DNA from: Pirellulales bacterium
GTDB taxonomy: Bacteria; Planctomycetota; Planctomycetia; Pirellulales; Lacipirellulaceae
NCBI GenBank assembly: GCA_020847515.1
Contig: JADLBW010000040.1
Coordinates: forward strand, 1 to 45,774
DNA length: 45,774 bases
Reading direction: 5' to 3'
A model generated the notes under the pieces. That model was not told the DNA's origin, did not search any database, and was given only the letters and a program-made list of their open reading frames with translations. Made by a program: the position numbers and the translations under genes. Below, piece by piece: positions 1-9,427 of this stretch (position 1 is its first letter; every line of letters begins with the position of its first letter).

Positions 1-129
1 CGAACGTCCCGCCCCATCGCCATTGCCCTCGCAACAACGGCCTTCGCGCCGCGAGCCGCACTCGACATGACACGCAAACGCCTTGCCAAGAGCATGGCAG
101 ATTACCTATCTTGGCGCAATCGCCCTGAG
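1..129. other. Window edge, no gene assigned
   Basis: This lies downstream of cysD on the minus strand. A minus-strand frame opens at an ATG at position 95 and runs off the window edge for about 31 codons. It does not show the GSVDDGKST P-loop expected near the start of CysN, the usual partner of CysD, so I leave it unassigned. Confidence 0.4.
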
Positions 130-1041
130 TTAAAAATACCCCTCTTTCTTCTTCTCCTCCATCGAACCGCTTTGATCGTAGTCAATCACCCGCCCCTGCC
201 GCTCGCTCGTCTTGGTGAGCAGCATCTCCTGAATAATCTCCGGCAGCGTCGTTGCGCTAGATTCCACCGCCCCGGTCAGCGGGTAACAGCCTAGCGTCCG
301 GAACCGGACTCGCCTCATCACGGCCCGGTCGCGCTGTTCCTGCGGCATGCGGTCGTCGTCCACCATGATCAGAGCGCCGTCGACGTCCACGACCGGCCGT
401 TCGGCCGCGAAGTAGAGCGGCACAATGGGGATCTTCTCCAGGTGGATGTACTGCCACACGTCCAGCTCCGTCCAGTTCGACAGCGGGAACACGCGAATGC
501 TTTCCCCCTTATGGACCTTGCCGTTGTACAGGTTCCATAGCTCGGGCCGCTGGTTCTTCGGATCCCAGCGATGGTTCTTATCGCGGAACGAGTAGACCCG
601 CTCCTTCGCCCGCGACTTCTCTTCATCCCGCCGGGCGCCGCCGAACGCCGCGTCGAACTTGTATTTCGTAAGCGCCTGCTTGAGCGCCTCGGTCTTCATG
701 ATGTCCGTGTGCACCTTGCTGCCGTGGGTGTAGGGGCTGACCCCCTGCTTCACGCCCTCCTCGTTGATGTACACGATCAGGTCCCACCCCAGTTCCTTGC
801 GAATGAGCTGCTCGCGGAAGGCGATCATTTCGCGGAACTTCCACGTCGTGTCGACGTGCATCAGCGGGAACGGCGGCTTCCCCGGGTAGAACGCCTTCTC
901 CGCCAGCCGGACCATCACCGAGCTGTCCTTGCCGATCGAATACAGCATCACCGGGTTCTCGAACTCCGCGGCGACCTCGCGGATGATGTGGATGCTCTCG
1001 GCTTCCAGTTGCTTTAGATGGGTGAGGTTGTAGGCGCTCAT
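130..1041 (-). CDS. cysD: Sulfate adenylyltransferase subunit 2 (CysD)
   Basis: This is the small catalytic subunit of ATP sulfurylase, which makes adenosine 5'-phosphosulfate from sulfate and ATP in the cytoplasm as the first step of sulfate assimilation. The product is 303 residues, the usual CysD length. It has the PP-loop ATP pyrophosphatase motif SIGKDSS near residue 35, the family segments [11 protein letters not shown] and [16 protein letters not shown], and the C-terminal region [13 protein letters not shown] chose the ATG at 1041 ([16 protein letters not shown]) because it matches known CysD N-termini; the frame stays open upstream to 1164, and an ATG two codons earlier is equally possible. 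No clear Shine-Dalgarno sequence precedes it. The GTPase partner CysN is not visible here and would lie beyond the left edge or elsewhere. Confidence 0.96.
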   Translation of the reverse strand: MSAYNLTHLKQLEAESIHIIREVAAEFENPVMLYSIGKDSSVMVRLAEKAFYPGKPPFPLMHVDTTWKFREMIAFREQLIRKELGWDLIVYINEEGVKQGVSPYTHGSKVHTDIMKTEALKQALTKYKFDAAFGGARRDEEKSRAKERVYSFRDKNHRWDPKNQRPELWNLYNGKVHKGESIRVFPLSNWTELDVWQYIHLEKIPIVPLYFAAERPVVDVDGALIMVDDDRMPQEQRDRAVMRRVRFRTLGCYPLTGAVESSATTLPEIIQEMLLTKTSERQGRVIDYDQSGSMEEKKKEGYF

Positions 1042-1500
1042 CGGCATGTACAAGATCGCAAGGCGAGCGGCGGGCAGAATACGGCAGGGGGGACGGCCCC
1101 GGGGCGGGCTGGGCCGCTGGCGCCGCGGTCGAGCCGGGGCGTTCCAGCTAGGAGGCCGGCGCACGGATACGCCGGTCGTGCCACCAGTGCGTCCAGACTC
1201 GCCAGTCTAGGCCGCTTATGACGGTCCCACAACCGCACCAGCGCGCCCGCCGGCCGCTGGCCGCTGATGCGCCGCGGGTGCGGCTAGCCTCATTACGGCC
1301 CAAACCCTTGAAAATACAGAACTTGAGGCGACAATGAGACCTAGCAGCGCCCGTGGCGCGACAATCGACTACCAGCGCCCCGGAACCTCGGCCGCCCCGC
1401 CCGAGTCGCCGTCCTCTCGCCCACGGCAGTCCGCTCGTCAGCCCACTTTGGGAAGATGGAATCCCCCGGCGGGCGCTGGGCCCGTAGAAACATGGTGTTT
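1042..1500. other. Intergenic region between divergent genes
   Basis: This 459-base stretch separates cysD (minus) from the secreted-protein gene (plus). I see no convincing gene in it. A weak promoter-like pair, TTGAAA at 1308 and ACAATG at 1331 with a 17-base spacer, points to the right, but the -10 match is poor. Confidence 0.4.
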
Positions 1501-3061
1501 ATGTCTCCTTGGCCGCCAGGAAACTCTCGACGACGCAGCATGTTCATGGCCGCTGCGTTGGCGCTGGCGGCCTGTCGCCCGATGGCCGCCGGGGCCCAGT
1601 CCTGGCAACAGGCGCTCGACTACGCCAAGCTCCAGAGCCGCGTCGGCTCGGCCCTGCCGACCGGAACCGGCGGCATGCTGTCGGTCGTCGAAGCCGCGAC
1701 GCCCGCCTCCGTCACCCCTCCCAACGCCTATTTCATTGACGCCACCCTCGCGGAATTCACCGCCGCCCTCGATCCAGCCGGCGTTCCGCTCACCCTAATC
1801 GACGGCAGCGGCGGGGCCGCCAACGGCATCTCCGGCCACGCCACCAACATCGTCGGCCAGAACTTCTTCGGCAACACCGGCAGCATGGCCCCCGGCGCCA
1901 ACAACGTCACCATCTACGAAACCAATCACTGGCTGGCCAACGTCCTGAAGTACAGCGGCCAGGACCCGCCGCTGCCGCAGAACTACCGCGTGCAGAACCA
2001 CAGTTGGGTCGGCTCGGTCAACTCGGCCTCGCAAGACCAGTCGGTGCTCCGCCGGTTCGATTATGCTATCGACGCCAGCGATATGACGGCGGTCGTGGGC
2101 GTCAACAACAACCCCACCCCCGCGATGCTGCTGAGCCACCCGAACCTCATGGTCCACAGCTACAACGCCATCGCCGTCGGCCGTACCGACGGCGCCCATT
2201 CTCGCGGCGCCACCAATAGCCTCTACGGCGCCGGCCGCTATAAGCCCGATCTGGTCGCGCTGGCCGGCTCGGCCAGCGCCGCTACGGCCCGCGTCAGTTC
2301 GGCCGCCGCCATGTTGCACGAGGCCGTCGAAGGAACCGACGCCGCCCGCCACGCCCGCAGGCTCCTATGGCTGGGATTACCAGGATCACCAGAGCGGCCC
2401 CCCCGCGGGCGACCTGTACTACGCCTTCGAGGTTCCCTCGGGAAGCACGGCCCAGGAGTTGTCGATCATCCTGTCGTGGAACGTCAAGGTGAGCGACGTC
2501 GACGGGCGGGCCAACGTGTTTACCCCGCAAGAGTCGCTGCAGAACCTCGATTTGCGGCTGTACGATTCCTCCACCAGCGAGCTGCTTTCCGAAAGCATCA
2601 GCACGATCGACAATGTCGAGCACATCTATCTCACGGGCGTCGGCCCCGGCTCCTACACCTTGAAGGTGTCGGGGGCCGATAATTGGGACTACGGCCTGGC
2701 CTGGCGGATGTCGACCCTCTTCGATCAGCCGTCGGCAGACTTCGACGACGATGGAACCGTCAGCGGCAGCGACTTCCTGGCCTGGCAACGAAACTTCGGC
2801 CGGCTGCTGGGCGCCGCGCACGCCGACGGCGATGCGGACGGCGACGGCGACGTCGATTCCGATGATTTGGCGGTATATCAGCAAGCCACGGTCGGCGGCT
2901 CCGCCCCTTTGGCGGGCGGACCGCCTGGCGGAACCGCCGGCGTCGGCGCCCTGCTGGGCGCCGTCCCGGAGCCGACGACCTTCGCCCTGGCGGCTGGCGG
3001 CGCACTGCTCTGGGGGGCGAGCCGGCTTCGCCGTCGGACGGCGTGCCGCCGCAGCGAATAA
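1501..3061 (+). pseudogene. Secreted subtilase-like PEP-CTERM protein, frame-disrupted
   Basis: Two overlapping frames together encode one exported protein. The first (from about 1501) has an Arg-rich signal peptide (RRRSMFMAAALALAA) and subtilase-like segments: GHATNIVG resembles the catalytic-His region, and TARVSSAAAML the catalytic-Ser region. Its coherent reading ends near 2350. The second frame, readable from about 2342 (GSYGWDYQDHQSGPP), carries a beta-sandwich-like region, a dockerin-like Asp-rich stretch (ADGDADGDGDVDSDD) and a PEP-CTERM tail (VPEPTTFALAAGG then a helix and RLRRR), the signal for exosortase sorting. The join needs a frame change around 2335-2365. From memory of related planctomycete proteins, a segment of some tens of residues also seems to be missing between the halves. 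The gene is probably inactive unless this is an assembly error. The start codon is uncertain (1492, 1501 or 1540). Confidence 0.72.
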
Positions 3062-3070
3062 GGCACTAGG

Positions 3071-4138
3071 ATGGGCGAGCTTAGCCGCACCACGTCAGGA
3101 CGCTGTGCACGTCGCGCCCTCCCAGCAGTGCGGGGCGGCTTTACCCTGATCGAGCTGCTGGTCGTAATCGCCATCATTGGCTCGCTGATCGCCTTGCTGC
3201 TGCCGGCCGTCCAGGCCGCTCGCGAGGCCGCGCGGCGGGCGCAGTGCGTCAACAACGTCAAGCAACTGGTTCTGGCGGTTCAGAACTATGAATCGGCCCA
3301 CGCCCGCTTGCCCGCCGCCGGGGCCTTCGCCCCGCCGGAGCAGTCGCTCTATTTCACCTTCCACGCCCGCATTCAGCTAAAGTCGGGAACCAACCACAGT
3401 TGGCTGACGCGCCTGCTGCCGTATCTCGAACTGCGCTCGCTGTACGATCGGTTCGACTTCGCCAGGCACGTCTCGCAAAGCCCCGGCGAGCCGCAAGCCG
3501 CCCAGCCCGCCGCCCTGCTCTGCCCCAGCACCGAAGCACTGGGGCGCTACTATTCGTATCGCGAAGGCGACGCCGCCGTCCGCTTCGGCAAGGCGAACTA
3601 CGCCGCGTACTCCAGCCCCTTTCACGTCGACGACTACGACCATCGCGGCGCCATCGCCCTGTTCGGCCAGTCGATGCGCGAGGTCTCCGACGGGCTTTCC
3701 AATACGCTGGCCCTGAGTGAAATTCGCACCCGCGACAACCAGCTCGATCAGCGCGGCGCGTGGGCCCTTCCCTGGTCGGGATCAAGCCTCTTAGCGCTCG
3801 ATATGCACCCGCAGCACGACGTGCGGGCGCCAGAGAATTCACCCTGGCCCTACGTCTTCAAGGCCCTCAGTCTCGGGCAGACGCAAACCCCCAATAGCAA
3901 GCTGCTCGATATGCTCTACGAGTGTCCCGACCTGGTCGGCGAGCAGATGGACGCCATGCCCTGCGGCGATTCGGACGACGAAGGATATATTTCCGCATCG
4001 CCGCGCTCCGAACACCCCGGCGGCGTTCACGCCGGCTATTTGGACGCCAGCGTGCGCTTTATCAACGACAACGTGGATGAAGTGGCCCTGGCCTACCAGA
4101 TCTGCATTAACGATGATCGAAACCAAAACGAGCGTTGA
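3071..4138 (+). CDS. DUF1559 prepilin-like protein
   Basis: This 355-residue protein has a type IV pilin-like N-terminus: a short basic leader ending in Gly, then [14 protein letters not shown] and a hydrophobic helix running to about residue 52, followed by the planctomycete signature [14 protein letters not shown]. That layout, with the large soluble C-terminal part, is typical of the DUF1559 family, which is massively expanded in Planctomycetes and presumed to form surface or type II secretion-like pseudopilin structures. The late motif [18 protein letters not shown] is the family's usual C-terminal H-X9-DG-type element. It starts only 9 bases after the disrupted PEP-CTERM gene, so the two are likely co-transcribed. 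The precise function is unknown. Confidence 0.93.
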   Translation: MGELSRTTSGRCARRALPAVRGGFTLIELLVVIAIIGSLIALLLPAVQAAREAARRAQCVNNVKQLVLAVQNYESAHARLPAAGAFAPPEQSLYFTFHARIQLKSGTNHSWLTRLLPYLELRSLYDRFDFARHVSQSPGEPQAAQPAALLCPSTEALGRYYSYREGDAAVRFGKANYAAYSSPFHVDDYDHRGAIALFGQSMREVSDGLSNTLALSEIRTRDNQLDQRGAWALPWSGSSLLALDMHPQHDVRAPENSPWPYVFKALSLGQTQTPNSKLLDMLYECPDLVGEQMDAMPCGDSDDEGYISASPRSEHPGGVHAGYLDASVRFINDNVDEVALAYQICINDDRNQNER

Positions 4139-4193
4139 TTGCCGGCGACCTGCATCCGTTCCGCGTTTTCATGGAGACGTCCACCCGCGATTC

Positions 4194-4583
4194 ATGGCCC
4201 AGCCTCCGCCCCGCCGCCGCAGCGTGCGCCTGACGAGCCTGGCCGGGCTCGCCCTGGGGCTGCTCATGGTCGTCGGCGGCGCCGCGCGGCGCCTCGCGGC
4301 GCGACCGGAGGAGTTCCGCTCGGCGGCCCCGGCGGCCCAGTATCAGTCGGCGCGGCATCAACTGCACGAGCTGACCTACGATGAAATCGCCAGCGGGAAA
4401 TCCACCCCCCCCAACGAGCGGCAGTCCCGGGTCGCCGCCGCGCGGCAGGAATTTGCTCGCCTCGAACAAGACCTGCAGCGAGCCCGCACCCACTACCAGC
4501 GATCCGGAACGCAAATCATCGAGTGGGGGCTAGCGGTAGTCGTCCTCTCCGGCATAGGCTATCTGGCCAGCCGCCCCGATTAG
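4194..4583 (+). CDS. Small two-helix membrane protein
   Basis: I do not recognise a named family. The 129-residue product has a basic N-terminus (PPPRRRSVR), a transmembrane helix at about residues 17-36, a polar, probably coiled-coil middle (RVAAARQEFARLEQDLQRA) and a second helix near the C-terminus (IIEWGLAVVVLSGIGYLA). I chose the ATG at 4194 so that the first helix lies near the N-terminus. The frame is open further upstream, and an in-frame ATG at 4113 would overlap the DUF1559 gene. It follows that gene by 55 bases on the same strand and probably belongs to the same transcript, so a role beside the prepilin-like protein in the envelope is possible but is only inference. Confidence 0.7.
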   Translation: MAQPPPRRRSVRLTSLAGLALGLLMVVGGAARRLAARPEEFRSAAPAAQYQSARHQLHELTYDEIASGKSTPPNERQSRVAAARQEFARLEQDLQRARTHYQRSGTQIIEWGLAVVVLSGIGYLASRPD

Positions 4584-4716
4584 CTGCGCTGGCGGCGCTC
4601 AAGCTGCATCGGCCCTGCCCGCGAAACACGCAACGAGACGCCAGCGCGAAACGTAGCCTGCTCCCGCCTCGCACGCCACGGAGTTGCCTCTTCCAGACCA
4701 CCCGCCAACTAGGCAA

Positions 4717-4751
4717 CCCCCCAGCCAGCCGCCAGCAGCCAGCCAAAATCC
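4717..4751. repeat. Heptamer-period repeat upstream of the FKBP gene
   Basis: Three clear 7-base units, GCCAGCC (4724), GCCAGCA (4731) and GCCAGCC (4738), are flanked by degenerate units. The array ends 42 bases before the FKBP start codon. It is one of several 7-bp arrays in the gene-free stretches of this window. Confidence 0.5.
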
Positions 4752-4793
4752 TCCCTCGCCCCGCGACGATCCTTTCGACTCGGGCAATGCTCA

Positions 4794-5561
4794 ATGTCTC
4801 TCCGGAGCCCTACCGTGAAGCGCCCCCTGTTGGTTCTATTAGCCGTCATTGGCATGTCTGCCGCGTGGGTGGTCGCGCAAGAGACGCTCCCCAGCGCCGG
4901 CGGCGTCAATCCAGCTCCGCAACCGCCCGCGAGCGGCTCGCCTGCCGCCCCGGCCGCTCCGTCGGCGGCGCAGCAGCCACCCACCGATGCCCGCCACTAC
5001 AGCTACGCCATCGGTTGGGAACTGGGCAAGAACTTCCGCAGCGACAAGCTGCCGCTGGACGCCGATAGCCTATTGGCCGGTCTTCGCGACGGCCTGCAAG
5101 GCGTCAACCCGCGCTACGCTCCGGAACTCTGCCAACTTTCCCTGGAGCGACTCTCCGAGCAAAGGGCCCAGGCCATGGACCGCCGCAATCAGGAGTATCT
5201 TGTCGAAAATGCCAAGGCCCAGGGGGTCCAGACGACCGCCAGCGGTCTGCAGTACAAAGTGATCAAGGCCGGCCAGGGCGCAACGCCGACCGCCAAGGAT
5301 ACGGTGCTCGTCCACTACCGCGGACAGTTGGTCGACGGGACCGTGTTCGATGAATCGTATGGCGGCGATCCCGCTCCGTTGCCCGTCGCGCACGTCATTC
5401 CCGGCTGGTCCGAGGCGTTGCAGCAGATGAAGGTGGGCGACAAGTGGCAGTTGGTAATACCCGCTAAGCTAGCGTATGGCGATCAGGGCGCCGGCGGCGT
5501 CATCCCGCCGAATTCAACGCTCGTCTTCGACGTCGAGCTACTGGGGATCCAGGAGAAGTAG
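4794..5561 (+). CDS. Exported FKBP-type peptidyl-prolyl isomerase
   Basis: This is a prolyl cis-trans isomerase of the FklB/Mip type that helps fold exported proteins. The 255-residue product has a signal peptide (KRPLLVLLAVIGMSAAWVVA, then Q), a Pro/Ala-rich linker to about residue 65, an N-terminal dimerisation-like domain (YAIGWELGKNF to RRNQEYLVENA) and a C-terminal FKBP domain from about residue 150. The FKBP domain includes VLVHYRGQLVDGTVFDES, VIPGWSEALQQMKVGDKW and LAYGDQGAGGVIPPNSTL, which hold the usual active-site aromatic and hydrophobic residues. Start: ATG 4794; a GTG seven codons later would give a shorter signal peptide. It stands alone, with a heptamer repeat just upstream. 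Confidence 0.93.
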   Translation: MSLRSPTVKRPLLVLLAVIGMSAAWVVAQETLPSAGGVNPAPQPPASGSPAAPAAPSAAQQPPTDARHYSYAIGWELGKNFRSDKLPLDADSLLAGLRDGLQGVNPRYAPELCQLSLERLSEQRAQAMDRRNQEYLVENAKAQGVQTTASGLQYKVIKAGQGATPTAKDTVLVHYRGQLVDGTVFDESYGGDPAPLPVAHVIPGWSEALQQMKVGDKWQLVIPAKLAYGDQGAGGVIPPNSTLVFDVELLGIQEK

Positions 5562-5664
5562 CCACCTAGCCTGTTGAACTTATTCGGACGAGATCCCAGA
5601 CGCGAAGCGGCCATCGGCCGGCGGCAATTTAGCCGCGGTCAGACGAGGAAACGCCTGATTCCCG

Positions 5665-5706
5665 CCCGCTAGCCGAAGGCCGACAGCCGACGGCCGACAG
5701 CGCACT
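5665..5706. repeat. Heptamer-period tandem repeat
   Basis: The tandem 7-base units are CCCGCTA, GCCGAAG, GCCGACA, GCCGACG, GCCGACA and GCGCACT in unbroken register. The same units reappear in inverted orientation in the repeat after dnaE (37326-37414). Confidence 0.8.
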
Positions 5707-6129
5707 GGGTTCATGAGCGGCCCACGCATCCTCAGGCTAGACAAGCAATCGCCGGCCGCCCGCTGCCAGCTCGGCCTCTCTCCCCGGCTTGCCCAAGGAT
5801 GGCGCTAAACCGGACCCGTGGGTCTGAGAGTCGCGCGCGGCCGTCGTCAAAATACATCCCCCCTGCGCCCGCTTCCGCCGGCGCCACGGCGGCCGACCGG
5901 CTTGGTTTTTCCGCTGCGATTGGGGAGGCATGGAACCTGCGTAGCGCATGGCCGGAAAAATTAGCGCAATCTAGCGGACGCGAATATCCAGAACCTTTGC
6001 CGCAGATCTTAGGCGGTTCGTCGAAGCGACGAGGCCGCTTTCTGGGGGCGCTACGGCCCCGCTGGTCTCCGCCGAAGCGCTAGAACGCAGCCCGCCGCGG
6101 TTGATTCGCACAACTTTTTGACTAAGCGG

Positions 6130-6157
6130 TTGCGAGTGCGGCAGGCCGCAGTAGAAT
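6130..6157 (+). promoter_or_regulatory. Candidate sigma70-type promoter of the YTV gene
   Basis: TTGCGA (6130) and TAGAAT (6152) are separated by 16 bases; the -10 matches 5 of 6 consensus positions and the -35 matches 4 of 6. Transcription would start near 6164, leaving a leader of about 77 bases before the ATG at 6241. This is based on sequence match only. Confidence 0.4.
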
Positions 6158-6240
6158 CGTCTTGAATCTCGCAGAATACGCAGATTCCACGATCGCTTCC
6201 TTTTTGGCGACTGTAAGCATCATCCCCATTTCACTAATTT

Positions 6241-7776
6241 ATGTCTGGGAGGGCGAGACCGATGTTACGACGTTTTGCGTGCCTGCTGCCGGCCGTCGCG
6301 CTGCTGGCGGTGGGCGTTAGCCAGCAGGCCCACGGCGGCTTGTTCCGCAAGGGAGGCGGCTGCGGCGGCTGCGACGCTTCCTGCGGCGGCTGCGAGGCCG
6401 CCTGCGGCGGGTGCGACACAAGTTCCGCCTGCGGCGGCTGCTCGACCTGCGAAACAGCGGCCCCGGCGATGGAAACCCGCACGGTCATGGTGCCCAGCTA
6501 CGTGACCGAGATGAAGACCATCACCTGCACCGAATATCGCCAGGAGCAGCGCCAGCGGACCTGCACCGTGATGAAGCGCGTGCCCGTGACGGAGCAAAAG
6601 ACCGCCACCTATACCGTGATGGTTCCCCAGACGCAAACGCGCACGGTCTCCTACAACGTCTGCAAGCCGGTCTACGAGACCCGCTCGGCCGAGTACACGG
6701 TGATGGTTCCCTACACCGAGCAGGTGCAGGTTCCCTACACGGTCTGCGTGCCGCAGTACGAGCAGCGCGAAGTCCAGTACACGGCGATGGTTCCCTATAC
6801 CGAACAGGTCCAGCAGAACTACACCGTTAGCGTGCCGACGTACGAGACCCGCACGGTCAGCTACCAGGTTCAAGTCCCCTATACCGAGCAGGTCGAGCGG
6901 CAGTACACCGTCATGGTTCCGCATACCGAGCAGCGGCAGATGACCCGCACGGTCACCCGCCGCGTCCCTGAGACCACTATGAAGACCGTGCAGGTCAACA
7001 CCGGTCACTGGGAAACGCAGACGACGGAAGTCGCCTGCGGCGGCGGCTGCAACAGCGGCTGCGGCTGCGACGCCTGCGGCGGCGGCGGTTGCGATCAGTG
7101 CGGCTGCGCCCCGCAAACCCGCACCGTCTGCAAGCGCGTCTGGGTCCCCGGCTGTGAGACCCGCGAGGTTCCCTGCACCACCTACCGCTGCGTGCAGGAG
7201 CAGGTTCCGTACACCTGCGACGTCACCGTCTGCCGGCCCGAAACCCGCACCTGCACCGTCAACGTCCAGCGCTGCCGGACCGAGACGCGGCAGCGCGACG
7301 TTCAGGTCTGCAAGATGGTCCAGCAGACCCGCACCCGCACCTGCAACGTGACTCGCTGCCGTCCTGAGGCCCGCACCCGCACGGTTCAGGTCTGCAAGAT
7401 GGTCAACGAGGCCCGCACGCGGACCTGCAACGTGACGAAGTGCCGTCCCGAGACCCGCACCCGCCAGTACCAGGTCTGCCGCATGGTCAACGAGACCCGG
7501 CAGAAAGACGTGCAGTGCACCGTCTGCGTGCCCGAGCAGCGGCAGAAAACCTACACCGTCTGCCGGTATGTCTGCCAGCCGGAGCAGGTGACGCAGAATT
7601 ACACCGTCAGCGTGCCGGTGAGCGTCCAGAAGCAGATCCCCGTCCAGGTCTGCAAGATGGTGCCCAAGGAAGTCCAGGTCCCGGTCGCTCCCTGCGGCGG
7701 CAACAGCGGCTGCGGCGGCGGATGTGCCTCCTGCGGCGGCTGCGACGCCGGCCCCTCCTGCGGCTGCGGCGGCTGA
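6241..7776 (+). CDS. Cys-rich YTV-repeat cell-wall protein
   Basis: This 511-residue exported protein is built almost entirely of short repeats. After a signal peptide (LLPAVALLAVGVSQQAHG) comes a Gly/Cys block at about 39-75. A Tyr-rich half follows, with repeated YTVMVPYTEQV and YETRTVSY units to about residue 255. Then come a second Gly/Cys block (about 264-290), a Cys-rich half of repeated VCKMV, TRTRTCNV and CRPETRTRT units, and a final Gly/Cys block. I count close to 50 cysteines. This is the YTV family (Pfam PF07639), known from Rhodopirellula and associated with the proteinaceous planctomycete envelope. The cysteines are probably cross-linked by disulfides outside the cytoplasm. The gene is monocistronic, with its own promoter candidate and a strong terminator. 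The start could also be the ATG at 6262, seven codons later. Confidence 0.9.
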   Translation: MSGRARPMLRRFACLLPAVALLAVGVSQQAHGGLFRKGGGCGGCDASCGGCEAACGGCDTSSACGGCSTCETAAPAMETRTVMVPSYVTEMKTITCTEYRQEQRQRTCTVMKRVPVTEQKTATYTVMVPQTQTRTVSYNVCKPVYETRSAEYTVMVPYTEQVQVPYTVCVPQYEQREVQYTAMVPYTEQVQQNYTVSVPTYETRTVSYQVQVPYTEQVERQYTVMVPHTEQRQMTRTVTRRVPETTMKTVQVNTGHWETQTTEVACGGGCNSGCGCDACGGGGCDQCGCAPQTRTVCKRVWVPGCETREVPCTTYRCVQEQVPYTCDVTVCRPETRTCTVNVQRCRTETRQRDVQVCKMVQQTRTRTCNVTRCRPEARTRTVQVCKMVNEARTRTCNVTKCRPETRTRQYQVCRMVNETRQKDVQCTVCVPEQRQKTYTVCRYVCQPEQVTQNYTVSVPVSVQKQIPVQVCKMVPKEVQVPVAPCGGNSGCGGGCASCGGCDAGPSCGCGG

Positions 7777-7805
7777 CGGGCGACAAGTTGACGTAGAACT
7801 GACAA

Positions 7806-7843
7806 AGGCCGGTCCCGCAGTGGGGCCGGCCTCTCTTTTTTTT
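7806..7843 (+). terminator. Intrinsic terminator of the YTV gene
   Basis: An 11-bp GC-rich stem (7806-7816 with 7822-7832, one G-T pair), a 5-base loop GCAGT, then CTC and a run of eight T residues. It begins 29 bases after the stop codon of the YTV gene. This is the clearest intrinsic terminator in the window. Confidence 0.9.
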
Positions 7844-8128
7844 ATGCCGCCGGCGCCAGCATTCCGGAACTGCACTGGCTCGATATTCCACAAACCTAGC
7901 GGCCCGGCAGGTAGTTCATCCGTCCGAAAACAGTGCGAGAATCTCCTGCCCCAATCTTTCCTGGCGCCGCAGATCTCCCGCTGCACCAGGCTGTCCTACT
8001 AGCAGCCGCCCGTTTTGCCTTGTGGCGTCGGCGGCCAGCGGCTATATAACGCCTGCGGCGCTCGCCCTAACGGCTCGCCCGCGCGGGGGCGACCGCCTAG
8101 TCCTGCAGCTTTCACGTCGTCGGAGGCC

Positions 8129-9061
8129 ATGGTACGCCGCCTCGCGTTTCTTTGTTGGTGGACCGTCGCGGCCGCGACTGCGCCGGCGCAGGAAGTCGTC
8201 GGCCCGGCCCTGCTGCCGCCCCCCTCGACCATGCAGAACGGGCCCCCCTCGTCAAATGGCCTCGCCGGCAGCGGGGAGTTTGAATCGATTCTGCCGCCGC
8301 CCGTCGAACTGCTCGACGCCGCCCGATCGCCCGACGGCGCCGCTCCCCTCGCCCAGGAAGCCCTCGTACCGCCCCCTCTCTGGTATCAACCGGCTTATTG
8401 GTTTGGCCTCCAGCCGTGGGACGCCGGCGTAGAGCTGGGAATTAACGGCAGCGAAGGCAACAACAGCGTGTTCAGCATGCGGGCCGGCGGGCATCTCAAG
8501 CGGACAACTCCGAATTGGAAATTCGACGCCAGTCTGATCTACAACAAGAATCACACCAACGGCCGGGAAACCCAGAACAACGGCAAGCACGACCTCCGGC
8601 TCGATCGCATTCTGGATCAGTCCCCCTGGACGCTGTTCGTCCTGGAAAACCTCATCTACGACGAATTCCAGCGGTACGACGTGCAGGCGTCGCTCAACTC
8701 CGGGGTCGGCTACCAGTGGTTGAAGACCGACGCGACCGATCTGCTCACCCGCGTCGGCGCCGGCGCCACGCGGGAGTTCGGCGGCGTGGTCGACCAGTGG
8801 CAGCCGCAGGCATTGTTCGGCCTCGATTTCACCAAGCAGTTCTCGCCGACGCAGAAGTTTATGGCCAAGGTCGACTATTTGCCGGAGTGGGCCGACTTCA
8901 ATCAGTACCGCGTCGTCAGCGACCTCAGCTACCAGGTCGCCCTCGATCGGCCGAAGAACATGAGCCTCAAATTCTCCCTCATCGACCGTTACGACAGTAC
9001 GCCCGACGGGGCCGTGCCGAACAGCCTCGATTACGCCGTGCTGATGATCTGGAAATTGTGA
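8129..9061 (+). CDS. DUF481-like outer-membrane beta-barrel protein
   Basis: The mature part has alternating beta-strand sequence typical of salt-induced YdiY/DUF481 outer-membrane proteins: GVELGINGSEGNNSVFS, a basic HLKRTTPNWKFDASLIY, GVGYQWLKTD, GAGATREFG and a C-terminal strand ending DYAVLMIWKL with an aromatic residue near the end. A signal peptide (MVRRLAFLCWWTVAAATAPAQ) leads a Pro-rich linker of about 90 residues. I chose the ATG at 8129, giving 310 residues, because it places the signal peptide at the N-terminus and has GGAGG just upstream, although the spacing of 2 bases is unusually short. The frame is open up to 8015. It probably sits in the outer membrane; the function is unknown. 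Confidence 0.82.
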   Translation: MVRRLAFLCWWTVAAATAPAQEVVGPALLPPPSTMQNGPPSSNGLAGSGEFESILPPPVELLDAARSPDGAAPLAQEALVPPPLWYQPAYWFGLQPWDAGVELGINGSEGNNSVFSMRAGGHLKRTTPNWKFDASLIYNKNHTNGRETQNNGKHDLRLDRILDQSPWTLFVLENLIYDEFQRYDVQASLNSGVGYQWLKTDATDLLTRVGAGATREFGGVVDQWQPQALFGLDFTKQFSPTQKFMAKVDYLPEWADFNQYRVVSDLSYQVALDRPKNMSLKFSLIDRYDSTPDGAVPNSLDYAVLMIWKL

Positions 9062-9427
9062 CGGCCGCGCGACAGGAACATGGGGCCGCAGGACCGAGGC
9101 GGCAGGGCGCGGCAGATAGACCGACCGTCCCGCAATCCCATATATGCAGTCCCGCCGTCCCCAAGGCGCCTCCTTCCGCGGCTTCCCGCCGCTGACAGCC
9201 CCGGCGGCATGAGCTACGATGGCCGTTCGGCCTCACGGCGGGTCGCAGGCGGCGAAACTCCGTAGGCTGCCGCCGCCGTCGCTAGAATGCCACGCCCAAA
9301 CGAGCGTTTGAAAAACGCTCGTTTTGTGCGTCCGCGGCCAGCTTTGCTCGACGCTTGGCGAGGTTAAAAAACGCCACGACGGCGTATTTCAACAGGCTGC
9401 TACAGGCCTCCGCTTGTTCCACGCACT
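9062..9427. other. Intergenic region with a perfect hairpin
   Basis: I see no gene in these 366 bases. They hold the hairpin at 9298-9324, a second small inverted repeat around 9370-9388 (AACGCC and GGCGT arms) and the string TTCAACAGGCT, which occurs in inverted orientation after the FKBP gene at about 5570. Confidence 0.5.
9298..9324. repeat. Perfect 12-bp inverted repeat (hairpin)
   Basis: AAACGAGCGTTT and AAACGCTCGTTT are perfect reverse complements separated only by GAA. As RNA this would be a very stable hairpin ending in UUUU. It could be the terminator of the DUF481-like gene, although it lies 237 bases after the stop codon, or a REP-like element. Confidence 0.75.

Larger units (their letters stand above)
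5562..6240. other. Gene-free 679-base region before the YTV gene
   Basis: I see no gene here. The region contains a heptamer array (5665-5706) and a promoter candidate (6130-6157). Just after the FKBP stop is an 11-base string that, read on the minus strand (TTCAACAGGCT), recurs at about 9389 before the thioesterase gene. Confidence 0.5.

Noticed and set aside
1-95. Minus-strand frame from ATG 95 to the window edge, possible CysN start
   Set aside because: The text (MLLARRLRVMSSAARGAKAV) lacks the GSVDDGKST motif expected near the start of CysN; only about 31 codons are visible.
6265-7986. 573-codon open frame antisense to the YTV gene
   Set aside because: It is a by-product of the repetitive, GC-rich codons of the YTV gene; composition is low-complexity and it lacks family features.
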